DNA from: Colias croceus
Taxonomy: Eukaryota; Arthropoda; Insecta; Lepidoptera; Pieridae
Direction of reading: 5' to 3'
DNA: 64,000 bases
Assembly (NCBI RefSeq): GCF_905220415.1
Contig: NC_059541.1
Span: forward strand, 7,948,501-8,012,500
The position numbers and the translations under genes were made by a program. The notes below the pieces were generated by a model. The model saw only the letters and a list, made by a program, of their open reading frames with translations, made no database searches and was not told where the DNA came from. Below are positions 1-10,128 of this stretch, one piece after another (within the stretch, counting starts at the first letter, position 1; the number at the start of each line of letters is the position of its first letter).

Positions 1-45
1 TTAAATAAAAAAAATATACTCAATAATTTTTTTCTGTTCTTACAG

Positions 46-81
46 AGAGGTGGATATGGACGCGGCAGGCCTGCTCCCTAA
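46..81 (+). CDS. Last exon of an RGG/GRG-rich protein (partial)
   Basis: A pyrimidine-rich tract ending TTCTTACAG at 37-45 is a good splice acceptor. The exon that follows reads R-G-G-Y-G-R-G-R-P-A-P and then TAA at 79-81. Arg-Gly-rich tails of this kind end many RNA-binding proteins such as Sm/LSm proteins, GAR1, fibrillarin-like and hnRNP-like proteins; which one cannot be told from 11 residues. The rest of the gene lies left of the window. The gene converges on NDUFA9, which ends on the other strand at 1005. The reading frame is chosen for its RGG character and is not proven by an upstream exon. Confidence 0.55.
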   Translation, partial: RGGYGRGRPAP

Positions 82-90
82 CTTAGGTTT

Positions 91-96
91 AATAAA
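91..96 (+). promoter_or_regulatory. Poly(A) signal AATAAA
   Basis: AATAAA lies 10 bases after the stop codon at 79-81, so the 3' untranslated region of the RGG-tail gene would be very short. The call rests only on the hexamer and its position. Confidence 0.45.
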
Positions 97-380
97 ATAT
101 AATCTTTATTTTTTTGTTTAATTTTAAACCATCACAACTTATTTCATCCCTTTATATGAATCTGAGAAGAAACAAATTCTAAGTAAATATTAAGAACATA
201 CATTACATAATGAACTACTGTACTGTTTAACTACACCCATTTTGCAATAACAGCTTTCAATTATAAAATTGTTTCTGAGCAAATCATATCTATATGGGTC
301 TGATCAGCTTTTATTATGAAAGATTGAAAAGTAATATCTATACATTGAAAAGATTTTCGCATTTACATTATTATTAGGAA

Positions 381-775
381 CTAGCTGCTCCGTGCGGTTT
401 CACCCCCGTGGCTCCTCTCCTGTTGGTCATAGCGTGATGATATATAGCCTTCTTCGATAAATGAGCTATCTAACACCGAAAGAATTTTTCAAATCGGACC
501 AGTAGTTCCCGAGATTAGCGCGTTCAAACAAACAAACAAACTCTTCAGCTTTATCTTTAATATATATAAATCTCGTGTCACAATGTTTTTCCTCAATGGA
601 CTCCTAAACCACTTAACCGATTACAATAAAATTCGCACACCATGTGCAGTTCGATCCAACTTGAGAGATAGGATAGGTTTTATCCCGGAAATCCCACGGG
701 AAAGGGAACTATGCGGGGTTTTCTCTGAAAACGCGGGCGAAGCTGCGGGCGGAAAGCTAGTAATATTAGTATAGA
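381..775 (-). mobile_element. Short Helitron (Lep1-like), minus orientation, split by a second Helitron
   Basis: On the minus strand the element begins TCTATACTAATATT (5' TC) and ends CTAG at 381-384 after a GC-rich terminal segment. It lies between A380 and T776, the A^T target that Helitrons use. A second, forward Helitron (554-760) has inserted into it, so only about 188 bp belong to this copy. Closely similar minus-oriented copies are at 12062-13266 and 26943-27174. No coding capacity. Confidence 0.75.
554..760 (+). mobile_element. Short Helitron (207 bp) nested in another Helitron
   Basis: Begins TCTTTAATATAT and ends AAAGCTAG, with a GC-rich potential hairpin (GCGGGCGAAGCTGCGGGC) just before the end. 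It is inserted between A553 and T761 inside the minus-oriented Helitron; removing it restores the CTTTATAATATTAGTATAGA end seen at 13250-13266. A nearly identical 207-bp copy is at 23646-23852. The small open frame over it is not a gene. Confidence 0.8.
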
Positions 776-1004
776 TTAAGATGGGTATTGGGTAAATTAC
801 ATGTGTTAGAAAAAGATAGTTATTAATTTATTGTGAAATGGTCTATTCTACTCTATATACCTTCTTATTCGCCTCTGGATTATTAAGTTTAGTAAAAAAG
901 TAAATGATGGTAATAATTTATTTCAATCCAATCTACAGATTTGACATGATATAATAAATTGCGGCTGAACCCTTTCTACAGATTTACACTTGATTTATAA
1001 TCAT
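776..1004. other. Short spacer and 3' flank of NDUFA9
   Basis: AT-rich sequence with no gene or repeat recognised. It should hold the 3' untranslated region of NDUFA9 on the minus strand. Confidence 0.4.
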
Positions 1005-4000
1005 TTATTCGGCATAGACTGGGGGTGGTGGTGGTTTTGGGAACTCTCCGAGTTGGTCAATGTAGAACAAGTAAGCGCGGTATGGCTTCAGTTCCCATGG
1101 AACTTGATCTTCCATATGAGTTAAGGTCACACCAAGGTCTTCTAGTGTTGGCAGATTCTTGTCAACAACGTCAGTTGTGGCCTCCTGCAATAATGCAATT
1201 TTAACATGAGTTTCTTATATGACAAGTTACTTTCTGGCGCAATTAAATGGTACCTACATAGTACAGAGAATTGATACAAAATTAATTGTCAAATTAAAAG
1301 ACTGCTAAAAAGACATTAAAGATTGTATAGAGAGAACAAAATATATTGTCGCTAAATAGGTTGATTAATATTAAAGTAAAACATGTATAAAAAGTCATCT
1401 ATTACCTTTTCGAGACCTTCCCAGTGCAAGCAGCCAAATGGATATGCTGGTGACAATTTATTGGCCAGAGCCACTTTGAGTGGGAACAGAATAGGGTCAT
1501 ACTTCATGTCGTAATGCTTGAAGCCCCAGCTCTCATCCTTGCGCATCAAGCGATAAAACCATGTCACAAGATCTTTCCACATGTACCTTTTTGGTCTGCA
1601 AATAAATTAAAATTATTTTTGATTTTATTACTTTCTGAATACTGTAGTATTATACAATAACTTGAAAAGGATGCCTTTTTAACCTGGAAGATACATTATT
1701 TATGACCTTTAGTTGTAATGATCAAATACCAACCTATGTTTTAAAGAACTTGTGTTTTGTATAATTAATCATATAGTTCAGGATACATCGCCCATTTTTG
1801 CAAGTGACTACTATCAAGCTGATTTTCCGTTTGTAGCTTTATTTTGATGAGACACCGAATAATTTCGTGTACGAAACTCTCGATTGTGGTAGCTAACAGA
1901 GATAACAAGGATAAAAATTTTTGATTTGATGGTTCTCAAATATTTAATACGCAATTTGTAGGACAATATGTCTGTTGAATTATATAAACATTAACTAAGT
2001 GAAAACAAAAAAATCAGCTTGTTAGTAATCATTTATGATGACGTCGTTATCGATACACTTTGGAAAGGGGGACTCTTTGAACCAACCATAGATTTTGTAG
2101 GACAAATATTTTTTCGAATAATTTAGGTAATTATCTTGAGATTGAACAAAAAAAAAATTCAGTTAGTAATAAATATTTGAGAACCATCAAACCAAAAATT
2201 TGTATCCTTGTTATCTCTGTTAGCTACCACAATCGAGAGTTTCGTACACGAAATTATTGGGCGTCTCATCAAAATAAAGCTACAAACGGAAAATTAGCTT
2301 GATAGTAGTCACTTGCAAAAATGGGCGATGTATCCTGAACTAATATTAAATAAAGAATTTTATTTTATTTTTGATGAATGAAATTTAAAATGACATATCC
2401 ATTTTAAGCTAACATTTTTTTAAAACTATAAAGGCTTTTATTAATTATAGAGTATTTGAAAGAAACATTAAATACCCACCCAATAGCTTGGTACACTTGA
2501 CATCTAGTGTCGGGATCGCGAGCTGCGTTCACAATAGCTTGAGCTACGTCTGATACGTAAACAGGCTGTTTGATTGTTGCCTCACCGTTCTTGTACAGTG
2601 GCATGTAGTGGGTGTGCAGCCTCCAGGGAGAGACAATGCTCCTGAAATTACATTTTAAAATTTAAGAAACCGTTTTAATTATATTTTGATTAAAATAATT
2701 ACACATTTTTTAATGATTTGTTGAGGTAAGCATGAGAATTGATTTATATACAGTTCATCATTTTACAAAGATTTCACAATTCAGAATTCTTGTTTAATAC
2801 ACCGAAAAGAAAACTTATGGTTTTCTCCCATAGCATGTTCCATATTATTTTATAGCTTATATAGATTATCTTTCGGCTATAAAAATTAATTTAATGTGAT
2901 GATTAATAAAAACTAAAACCAAAAATTAAGAATAGCAATAATAACTTCCACTAGATATGTCACTCCTCAGGAAATTCCAATGCAGAAAATAATATAATAT
3001 TCTAAAATTAAAGTAACATTTTCTAGATAATTACTTACCTCAAAAATCTATCCTCAGAGCCATAAATATCAGAAGCTCTAATGATGGTGGCAGTAGGGAA
3101 TTCCTCTTTAACAGCACACTCGCCCAAATATTTACTGATTTTGTACATAGAAGGAGTTTTCATAACCAGTGGCTTTGGGTTTTCTTCAGCATTTAAATAA
3201 GATAGATGTATGAATCTTTCCACACCCATTTCTCTGCTTATTCTAAAGTTTAAAGAAAAGTCATCATATAATTTACATGTATTTCAAAATATATTTATAA
3301 GTTCCCCTTCACCCATATTTCATATTGAAAAACTACAATTTAATCAAAAAACATTCTATTTCTATTCAGTTAAAACTCTTTTTCCGAAATTATACATTTT
3401 TTATTGAATTTAATATGTGTTTAACAAACCTTGCAAGGCGTCTAGCACCTTCAACATGCACATCATTGTATTTAAAATTCTTAGTTTCATAGTCTCGGCC
3501 AACAAGGTTGATCACTACATTGGAGTAGCGTACTGCTTTCGCAATGGATTCATCATCACGAATATCAAATGGAGTAAATAGAACTTGGCCCAGATCTCCA
3601 CAGACTTTCAATCTAGCAGCGTCGTAGAAGTCACCACGGTACGGTAAAATCATCTAAAATGTTAAGAAAGTCTTACTGTATACTTGTTTTGAATCTTCAA
3701 ATACAATACTTATTCCATTATATACCTGAGTTCCAATCTTGCCAAGTTTGTTGCACAGGTAACGACCGACGAAACCAGTGCAACCGAAAACGGTGGCGAC
3801 GATGCCATTGAAGCTGCTTCTACCCCCTGTTCCTCTTTTGTAAGCAGCAAGGTTAGTTTTGGCATCAGAACTATAGGATTCCGATTTTATGTAAATAATG
3901 CTGAATGATCCATTTTTGGCTATAAAATAATTATATTTCTTGAATAATAAATAAAATATTTAATTAAATTAGGTATTATTTATTTTGTAAAGGCATTATT

Positions 4001-4138
4001 GACAGTTAAAATCTTATCACATCCTACATGTCAAATTATGTAAGAATACCTTGCTAGATGTATCCTAAATTGAGAAGATCTAGTGTACTTACGAATTATT
4101 TTCGATACGAATTGGCCTTTTAAAGCTATTGAAGCCAT
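1005..4138 (-). CDS. NDUFA9: NADH dehydrogenase (ubiquinone) 1 alpha subcomplex subunit 9, mitochondrial
   Basis: Seven exons on the minus strand: 4093-4138, 3726-3919, 3430-3653, 3039-3242, 2480-2641, 1406-1595, 1005-1184. All introns are GT-AG, all phases agree, and they join to 1200 nt (399 aa), the usual length of the insect 39 kDa subunit. The protein is an atypical short-chain dehydrogenase/reductase accessory subunit of respiratory complex I in the mitochondrial inner membrane, where it binds NADPH structurally and helps join the peripheral and membrane arms. Visible marks: an N-terminus rich in Lys, Ser and hydrophobic residues (presequence-like), the nucleotide-binding motif FGCTGFVGRYL near residue 60-70, FDIRDDESI, YKISKYLGE (catalytic-like Tyr/Lys region), RASDIYGSEDRFLR, and GPKRYMW across exons 5-6. 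The C-terminus ends in a run of prolines. Intron 5 carries a palindromic MITE (1776-2340). Confidence 0.95.
1776..2340. mobile_element. Palindromic MITE with about 165-bp inverted repeats, TA flanks
   Basis: The ends GTTCAGGATACATCGCCC and its reverse complement are continued by about 165 bp of near-perfect inverted repeat (1776-1945 against 2175-2340), joined by a short middle. TA flanks both ends (1774-1775, 2341-2342), which fits a Tc1/mariner-type TA target. It has no coding frame. It sits in intron 5 of NDUFA9. Confidence 0.8.
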
Positions 4139-4436
4139 TTTCGGCCTTTAAAATTGTAAATAATGATAATAAATCCCTGCTGAACGCTAAAGTTCAGCAA
4201 TCATTACATTCATAGTCACAATTTAGAGAAATGTCATTTGTCAAATGCCAATGTTGTCGAATAAATTTATGACAATATTGACAGTATACGCCCGTTATCG
4301 TTATCGAGTTTGACACTTGTTTGACATAATTTTAAAGATTTTGCGCGTAGCACACTACACTAAATTTAGAAGCTCTTTTATGGCTCATTTAGATATTAGA
4401 TATAAAAAACCTCTGATTACACCAGCACCAACTTAA
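4139..4436. other. 5' flank of NDUFA9
   Basis: This stretch should hold the NDUFA9 promoter and 5' untranslated region on the minus strand. It has no TATA box at a convincing place and no repeat that I recognise. Confidence 0.35.
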
Positions 4437-5327
4437 CACAACCACCAACAACCACACCCAAACTTAGCACCCCATCATTGGAATTTTGGGTCGAAAATGA
4501 CCTTAATCGATAGGTCTCCGTTAGGTCCTTTAAGGCCCCACAATTTTTTCGTTAGGTCCCCTTTAGTTCTTTTTTAAATATTTTTTTTTTAATTTTGGAT
4601 ATAAAAAAAATACACTTAAGCACCCCATCAATGGAATTTTGGGTCGAAAATGACCTTTATCGATAGGTCTCCGTTAGGACCTTTAAGGTCCCACAATTTT
4701 TTCGTTAGGCCCCCTTTAGTTTTTTTATAAATATTTTTTTAAATTTTGGGTTTAAAAAAAATTACACTTTAGCACCTCATCCATAGCTAAATTGGCGAAT
4801 TTTATCAAAATCGTATTTTTTACCGTTAGGTCCGTACAGGTCCATCATTGAATTTGTTAAATTATTTATTTTATTGAAATTATAAAATAATTAAAACCTG
4901 CGTATGCGCCTTAGAGCATTAAGGCATGCGCACATCATATATAAACAGCGCGAAATTTAAATGAAACGATACCATCGTTTCATTTATTAAATAAATCAAT
5001 TGTTCTGAGAGTGCTTATTTATTAAAAACCTACTTTTCAACCTTACATCATTAAGTAATGGATGGAGTACGCTGGCAAATGTTCTAACTAAACTTCCTGC
5101 CGATTTTGGTGCGGAGAGGGTAACTCACACTACGAAACACAATCACACATTCACAGAAATAATTTGTGTCTTTACAAACTCAAACTATTACAAAATTGAC
5201 ACACTAGCATATTTTTGCACACATTGCAACACACAGAAAAATCTCTGTACATTTACGCAATAATACAATCGCTCGAAAAAGATGTAACCATATCGATATT
5301 ACAACAAGTGATAACTGCGTTAAAAAC

Positions 5328-5567
5328 AACCGACTTCAAACTTGCACTTGCAACATTTACAAATACATACAGACAAATATGCTCATAAAATAAAAACTAC
5401 TGGGCCTATCTGAATAAAATTTTTATGGGACCAATTCGACACCATCCCGCATCGAACAAAAAAAGAATCACGTAAATCGGTTCAGAAACCTCGGAGTAAT
5501 CGGTGTACATACATAAAAAAACATACCGGCCGAATTGATAACCTCCTCCTTTTTTTTGAAGTCGGTT
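5328..5567. mobile_element. Nested MITE with AACCGACTTCAAA ends
   Basis: Inverted ends AACCGACTTCAAA (5328-5340) and TTTGAAGTCGGTT (5556-5567 region) bound about 240 bp of non-coding sequence. A half copy of the same end is at about 9061. It lies inside the 4437-6949 element and so is younger. Confidence 0.65.
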
Positions 5568-6180
5568 AAAAATAATCATTTTGTTGAAATTAGAAATAAC
5601 ATTAATATTATATTCATAAAAACTACTACACAGGTCATTTGTAACCTTTTCATCATTATTTTAAGCATACGAAAAAACAATAAAAAGCCATTTTATATTC
5701 ATTCATCACAGCACATTTCAATAAAATAAATATTATGTCTCTAAGAACATTATCAAAAGTAGTACTAAAAGTTTATGACAGTCTGAATTAAATGACATAA
5801 ATAATTTATATAATCTGAAACATACGCAATATTAATACATACACATAAACAAATTACATAATAGAAAGGTTACAAGACTAAACATTACAAAGAAACGGCT
5901 AAATGCGAGTCGGACTCACGCACGAAGGGTTCTGTACCATTAAAATGTTCTGCCAGTTAAAAGTAACCGAGCGATAATTTTAATAAATATATACTTACAA
6001 AATAAACATTATACTCCTTTTTGTGCAGTTGTGTAAAATTTTAATATAATTAAGATTATTTCTCATCTCATTTAAATTATAGCTAGAAGTAGTCCGTCAC
6101 AAAGAAAGTCGTAAAAATTTACGACCTTTTAAGCGACGAGTTTTTAAATTCAACACTATCACTAAAATCATAAAGATAAA

Positions 6181-6364
6181 AATTTGTATTTCTTTCCAAG
6201 ATAGTCTCAAGGGGAGTGCGGCTCAATATCGCGTTCTAAATTCAACTTTATCACTTAGTTCATAAAGATTAAATTTGTATTTCTTTCCAAGATAGTCTCA
6301 AGGGGAGTGCGGCTCAATATCGCGTTCTAAATTCAACTTTATCACTTAGTTCATAAAGATTAAA
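6181..6364. repeat. Tandem repeat, 91-bp period, about two copies
   Basis: The unit starting AATTTGTATTTCTTTCC at 6181 starts again at 6272, with almost identical sequence including AGGGGAGTGCGGCTCAAT. It lies inside the large inverted-arm element. Confidence 0.7.
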
Positions 6365-6953
6365 TTTGAGTATATTTTTTTTCCAGTCTCGTGAGGCCAC
6401 ATCTTAGGGCCACATCAATGATCGAGTAAACATGACTCGATTATTTGTCTTGATCATATCGCTAAACGATACATCGACGATTATCGATATGCACAGGTTT
6501 TAATTATTTTATAATTTTAATAAAACAAATAATTTAACAATTTCAATGATGGACCTATACGGACCTAACGGTAAACAATACGATTTTGATAAAATTCGCC
6601 AATTTTGCTATGGATGAGGTGCTAAAGTGTAATTTTTTTATACCCAGAATTAAAAAAAAAAAAATTATTTATAAAAAAACTAAAGGGGACCTAACGAAAA
6701 AATTGTGGGACCTTAAAGGACCTAACGGAGACCTATCGATAAAGGTCATTTTCGACCCAAAATTCCATTGATGGGGTGCTAAAGTGTATTTTTTTTATAC
6801 CCAAAATTTAAAAAATTATTTAAAAAAAAACTAAAGGGGACCTAACGAAAAAATTGTGGGACCTTAAAGGACCTAACGGAGACCTATCGATTAAGGTCAT
6901 TTTCAACCCAAAATTCCAATGATGGGGTGCTAAGTTTGCGTTGGTGGAATTAA

Positions 6954-7338
6954 CCATTCGCTTTTATCCACACATTTCACCTGTGCATTTCACAGTTCAC
7001 TTCGATAAGCTGTCAATCTTATGTTCTCACTGTGGTTCTCACGGAATCACGGATCAGTCATCCGTCAATATTACTTGCTCTGTGTCATCCGTCATCACTC
7101 ATCACTCATCACAAAATACAGATTTTTCAATTTATAGTCGAGCCAATTTAATAGGCAACATTTGACGTCTATCAATTTTATCTTCGAAGAGAGGTAACCT
7201 GCTTAAAAACATCGATTAAAGTGAATTAATCGATACGGATTTGAAACATTTGTAAATCGAATTTATTAATTTATGATGATTTTTATTCACAAGTAATCAA
7301 TGCATTCGATTCTAGATGTCAGATTTCGATGTTCAGAG
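6954..7338. other. Spacer between two elements
   Basis: No gene, RNA or repeat with support was seen. A 74-codon frame (6941-7165) starts inside the arm of the upstream element and has no recognisable domain. Confidence 0.35.
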
Positions 7339-8087
7339 TAAGAGCGTTTTCACATTATCCGATCCGATATCGGATATCGGAAGCCGATAGCCGATATCCG
7401 ATATCGGACACAATTTGCCCTTTCACATTATCCGATAATATCGTCCCGATAACATGAGTGTTGCCAGAAACTGGAAAAGTAGATATATTGGGAATTAAAA
7501 TAAACAGTGGATGCATTTGTGTTACAAAAAATAAACTTTATTTTAAATGAAATAAATAGTAATAAATAAACTGATGTTTTTCAAACCGGTTTAATCTGCT
7601 GACTGCGGAGTATGGATTTGTACCCTCTGCAGAGTCAGAATCTAGTTTCAATATTCAATTTCATTGTGAGGCTTGTTTTTTTATATGCTGTTTTTCTTTT
7701 TTTATTATTAGAACATGTTGTGTGGTCGTAGTGAATTTTAGAACTTTTTTATATTAAATCATGTATGACTGTTATGTTCTTATACAAATAAAATAAAAAA
7801 AAAATTCAACTCAGTATTAAAGCGACGAAACTAGCAAATACAAATTCAAATTACATTTACAAATGTAGGTGCTGTTATTACAATTTTATAGTGCTAATAT
7901 GTACATTCTACCTTTTATGGGGGGGTGCAAATATTTAAACAGAAATAAATTAAACTAAACTAATTCACAGTCACAGATTCCGCAATGTACATAGTACCAC
8001 AGACTAATAATAATATAGCCATGACAACCAAAATAGTAAACAAGCTCAAAAGTCGCCGCGCGTTCTTGACAAAATTTAGGGTCGCCG

Positions 8088-8912
8088 CCTTAGATTATGG
8101 ATTGGTCTCCGCGCACGCTACGACTAGATACCGCCGGCGTACTCGAAAAATGCGGCAACTAAAAGTACGCCGAAATCGGCGTACCCGAGCCAGTCGTGTC
8201 ACGAGCATTGTGTGGAGAGGGTGTACCGATAGTTTCTAAAGATTTTGGACAAAACCTGAAGTAAAATGCCTGTTTGTGCCATAAAACTGTTTAAAAAAAA
8301 TACAACAAATAATAAGAAAGACACTGGGATCACGTAACATCAGGAATAATCGTATTATTCGATATTTCACCTGTACTTTGAAAATGTTGTTTACGAAAAT
8401 ACGACGCCATTTAGTGTTGCCGTACTGCATATCCCAAAAACACACTTTTAATTTGAACTTATTTTATTCATAATGTTTTTTTTTTTCAATACTATTAGGT
8501 ACTAACGCATATTATAAAAAAAATGATAATAACAATAATTTATTTCTGTTTAACCTTGTTTAACTGACTCATATGTTATTTTTTTATTACTGCTTTTTTT
8601 ACTTTTAAAAAACCTTTGTGATAGTATAGTGGCATCGCAAGTGGATTTGAGTCACATGTTCATGGGTTCGATTCCCGGCAAGGCCAAAATGAAATGAAAA
8701 TATTTTTCAAACTTCTTTCCAAGATAGCCCATTTCCCATTTATGGGGTAAAATTTATGTAGCTGGCAGTACAATTCTTCACACACACTAGCGTCCTTACA
8801 AATTGCCTTACACACACTACAGAACTGAGTTGCCGCACTCACGGAGCTATTGTTTTTAGGTGGAGCGGTATCTAGTCGTAGCGCGCGCGCGGAGACCAAT
8901 CCTTAGTCTAAG
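8088..8912. repeat. Internal inverted repeat pair, probable nested element
   Basis: ATGGATTGGTCTCCGCGC...ACGACTAGATACCGC near 8097-8136 returns inverted near 8866-8905. The pair bounds about 0.8 kb within the larger element. Its exact ends and target duplication are not clear. Confidence 0.5.
8615..8685 (+). repeat. tRNA-derived SINE head or tRNA pseudogene
   Basis: An A-box-like TAGTATAGTGGCA and a perfect B box GGTTCGATTCC (8665-8675) have tRNA-like spacing and resemble the tRNA-Asp/Glu type. The acceptor stem does not pair, so a working tRNA is unlikely. It is more likely the head of a SINE or a decayed tRNA copy. Confidence 0.4.
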
Positions 8913-9755
8913 GGTTGCCGCATTCTAATTCTGAAATTTTAGAGAAAACTAAACAAAATTGCCGTATTGTAAATTTTCTTTTCAATAAAAAGGGTTTGAT
9001 TTAAAAAAAATCAACTGATAGATCGTAGTTGTACATACAGTAAAAATAACTACAATAAAGAAACCGACTTCAAAAACAGCTGGAAAAGTAAAATATAAAA
9101 AAGATTTGATATTATTAATTACTTAATATTATTTAGATGTGCTATTTATTATACAGGTTTGATATCGGCGCTAAAACAAAGCACTAAATCTGTGACTCAA
9201 TGACAACAATACAATAAACAGCTTACAGCACAACAGTAGTCCGAGTAGGAGGAGGAGCGAGGCAGAATGAGTAAATAAAGATAAAAGATACTAATATTTC
9301 GAAGATACGGTTGAATTTAAGAACACAATATATTTTTGTTTACTTCAGTTCAGCCAATTGCCGTATATTATAGGACGATATTAAAATAGCTCCCGTATAA
9401 ATCGTATTTTTAATGCCTTTAAATACTTAAATGAATGTTTTCTTAATAAAAAGGTTTAAAGTAAATGAAAGGATTTTTTTTTTACATTTAGCGCCTAGAA
9501 ATGACTGAAAATACACAAACTAGTGCTTTTTTTGCTGTTGGTATACTACCTTTTCGAAAATTGAGCTGGTAACACTGAACATTATCGTCCGATAGTTCAC
9601 GGGAATATCGGTGTTGGCTCCGATATCCGATATCGGACTGGACAATGTGAAAGACAGGTACGTAAATCATACATTTTACTTAGCCTCCGATATCGGATAT
9701 CGGCTATCGGCGTCCGATATCCGATATCGGACCGGACAATGTGAAAACGCTCTAA

Positions 9756-10128
9756 CGTCTCTGGTATTTAAAAAGAAAAAAGGTTTATTGACACAAAATT
9801 GTAGCGACGTCAGTTCTTCAATTCAGAAATTGTTTATTATGTTTAGGATGGTTTATCAGTAAAATGAAATCTTAAAATTACTTGTATCGGTCATTATTAT
9901 TATAAATATGTAATCGTAATTGAAAAAAGTTAAGCAAATGTGCAGTTCTAACAAAACGAAATATCATGTTATTCTATGTCGTCGTTACTAGGTTACGTTG
10001 TTGAATTTTGATGAACTGTCAAATGTAGCCTATTATAATGGCTCTACTATAGTAATAAAGTAATAAACATTGTGTCTGTATTTGAATCATATATTAGATT
10101 AATTAATAAAAAGTAATTGAAGATAAAA
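9756..10128. promoter_or_regulatory. 5' flank of RIC8
   Basis: AT-rich sequence between the TAA-flanked element and the RIC8 start codon. It should hold the promoter and 5' untranslated region. No TATA box or other motif is clear enough to name. Confidence 0.3.

Larger units (their letters stand above)
4437..6949. mobile_element. 2.5 kb non-coding element with about 450-bp inverted arms made of tandem units
   Basis: The arm at about 4442-4900 is repeated inverted at about 6490-6947. Each arm holds two tandem units of about 155-160 bp that share TTAGCACCCCATCA, GGAATTTTGGGT, CGATAGGTCTCCGTTAGG and TTTTTCGTTAGG. The outer ends share CCACCAAC (4442-4449) and GTTGGTGG (6940-6947). TTAA occurs at both outer edges (4433-4436, 6950-6953), a possible piggyBac-type target, but the termini are not matched well enough to be sure. 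No transposase frame was found. The interior holds a nested MITE (5328-5567) and a 91-bp tandem repeat. Confidence 0.7.
7342..9752. mobile_element. 2.4 kb PIF/Harbinger-like element with palindromic GATATC-rich ends and TAA duplication
   Basis: The ends are GAGCGTTTTCACATT and its inverse AATGTGAAAACGCTC, flanked by TAA on both sides (7339-7341, 9753-9755), the 3-bp target typical of PIF/Harbinger. The first and last 80 bp carry repeated CCGATATCGGATATCGG, so each end is itself a palindrome. No transposase is left; the Arg-rich 84-codon frame at 7985-8239 overlaps an internal inverted repeat and is not called. A second inverted pair (8088-8136 and 8862-8912) suggests a nested element, and a tRNA-like stretch lies at 8615-8685. 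Confidence 0.75.

Noticed and set aside
583..878. 63-codon frame repeated at 23627-23878
   Set aside because: The repeat is a Helitron copy; the frame is carried along and has no coding meaning.
6941..7165. 74-codon frame with His/Ser-rich content
   Set aside because: It begins in the arm of a mobile element and has no acceptor, domain or partner exon.
7985..8239. 84-codon Arg-rich open frame
   Set aside because: It lies inside the TAA-flanked element, overlaps an inverted repeat whose partner also gives a frame, and has no domain.
8660..8899. 79-codon Cys-containing frame on the minus strand
   Set aside because: It runs antisense through the tRNA-like stretch and the inverted repeat at 8862-8912, so it is a by-product of repeat sequence.
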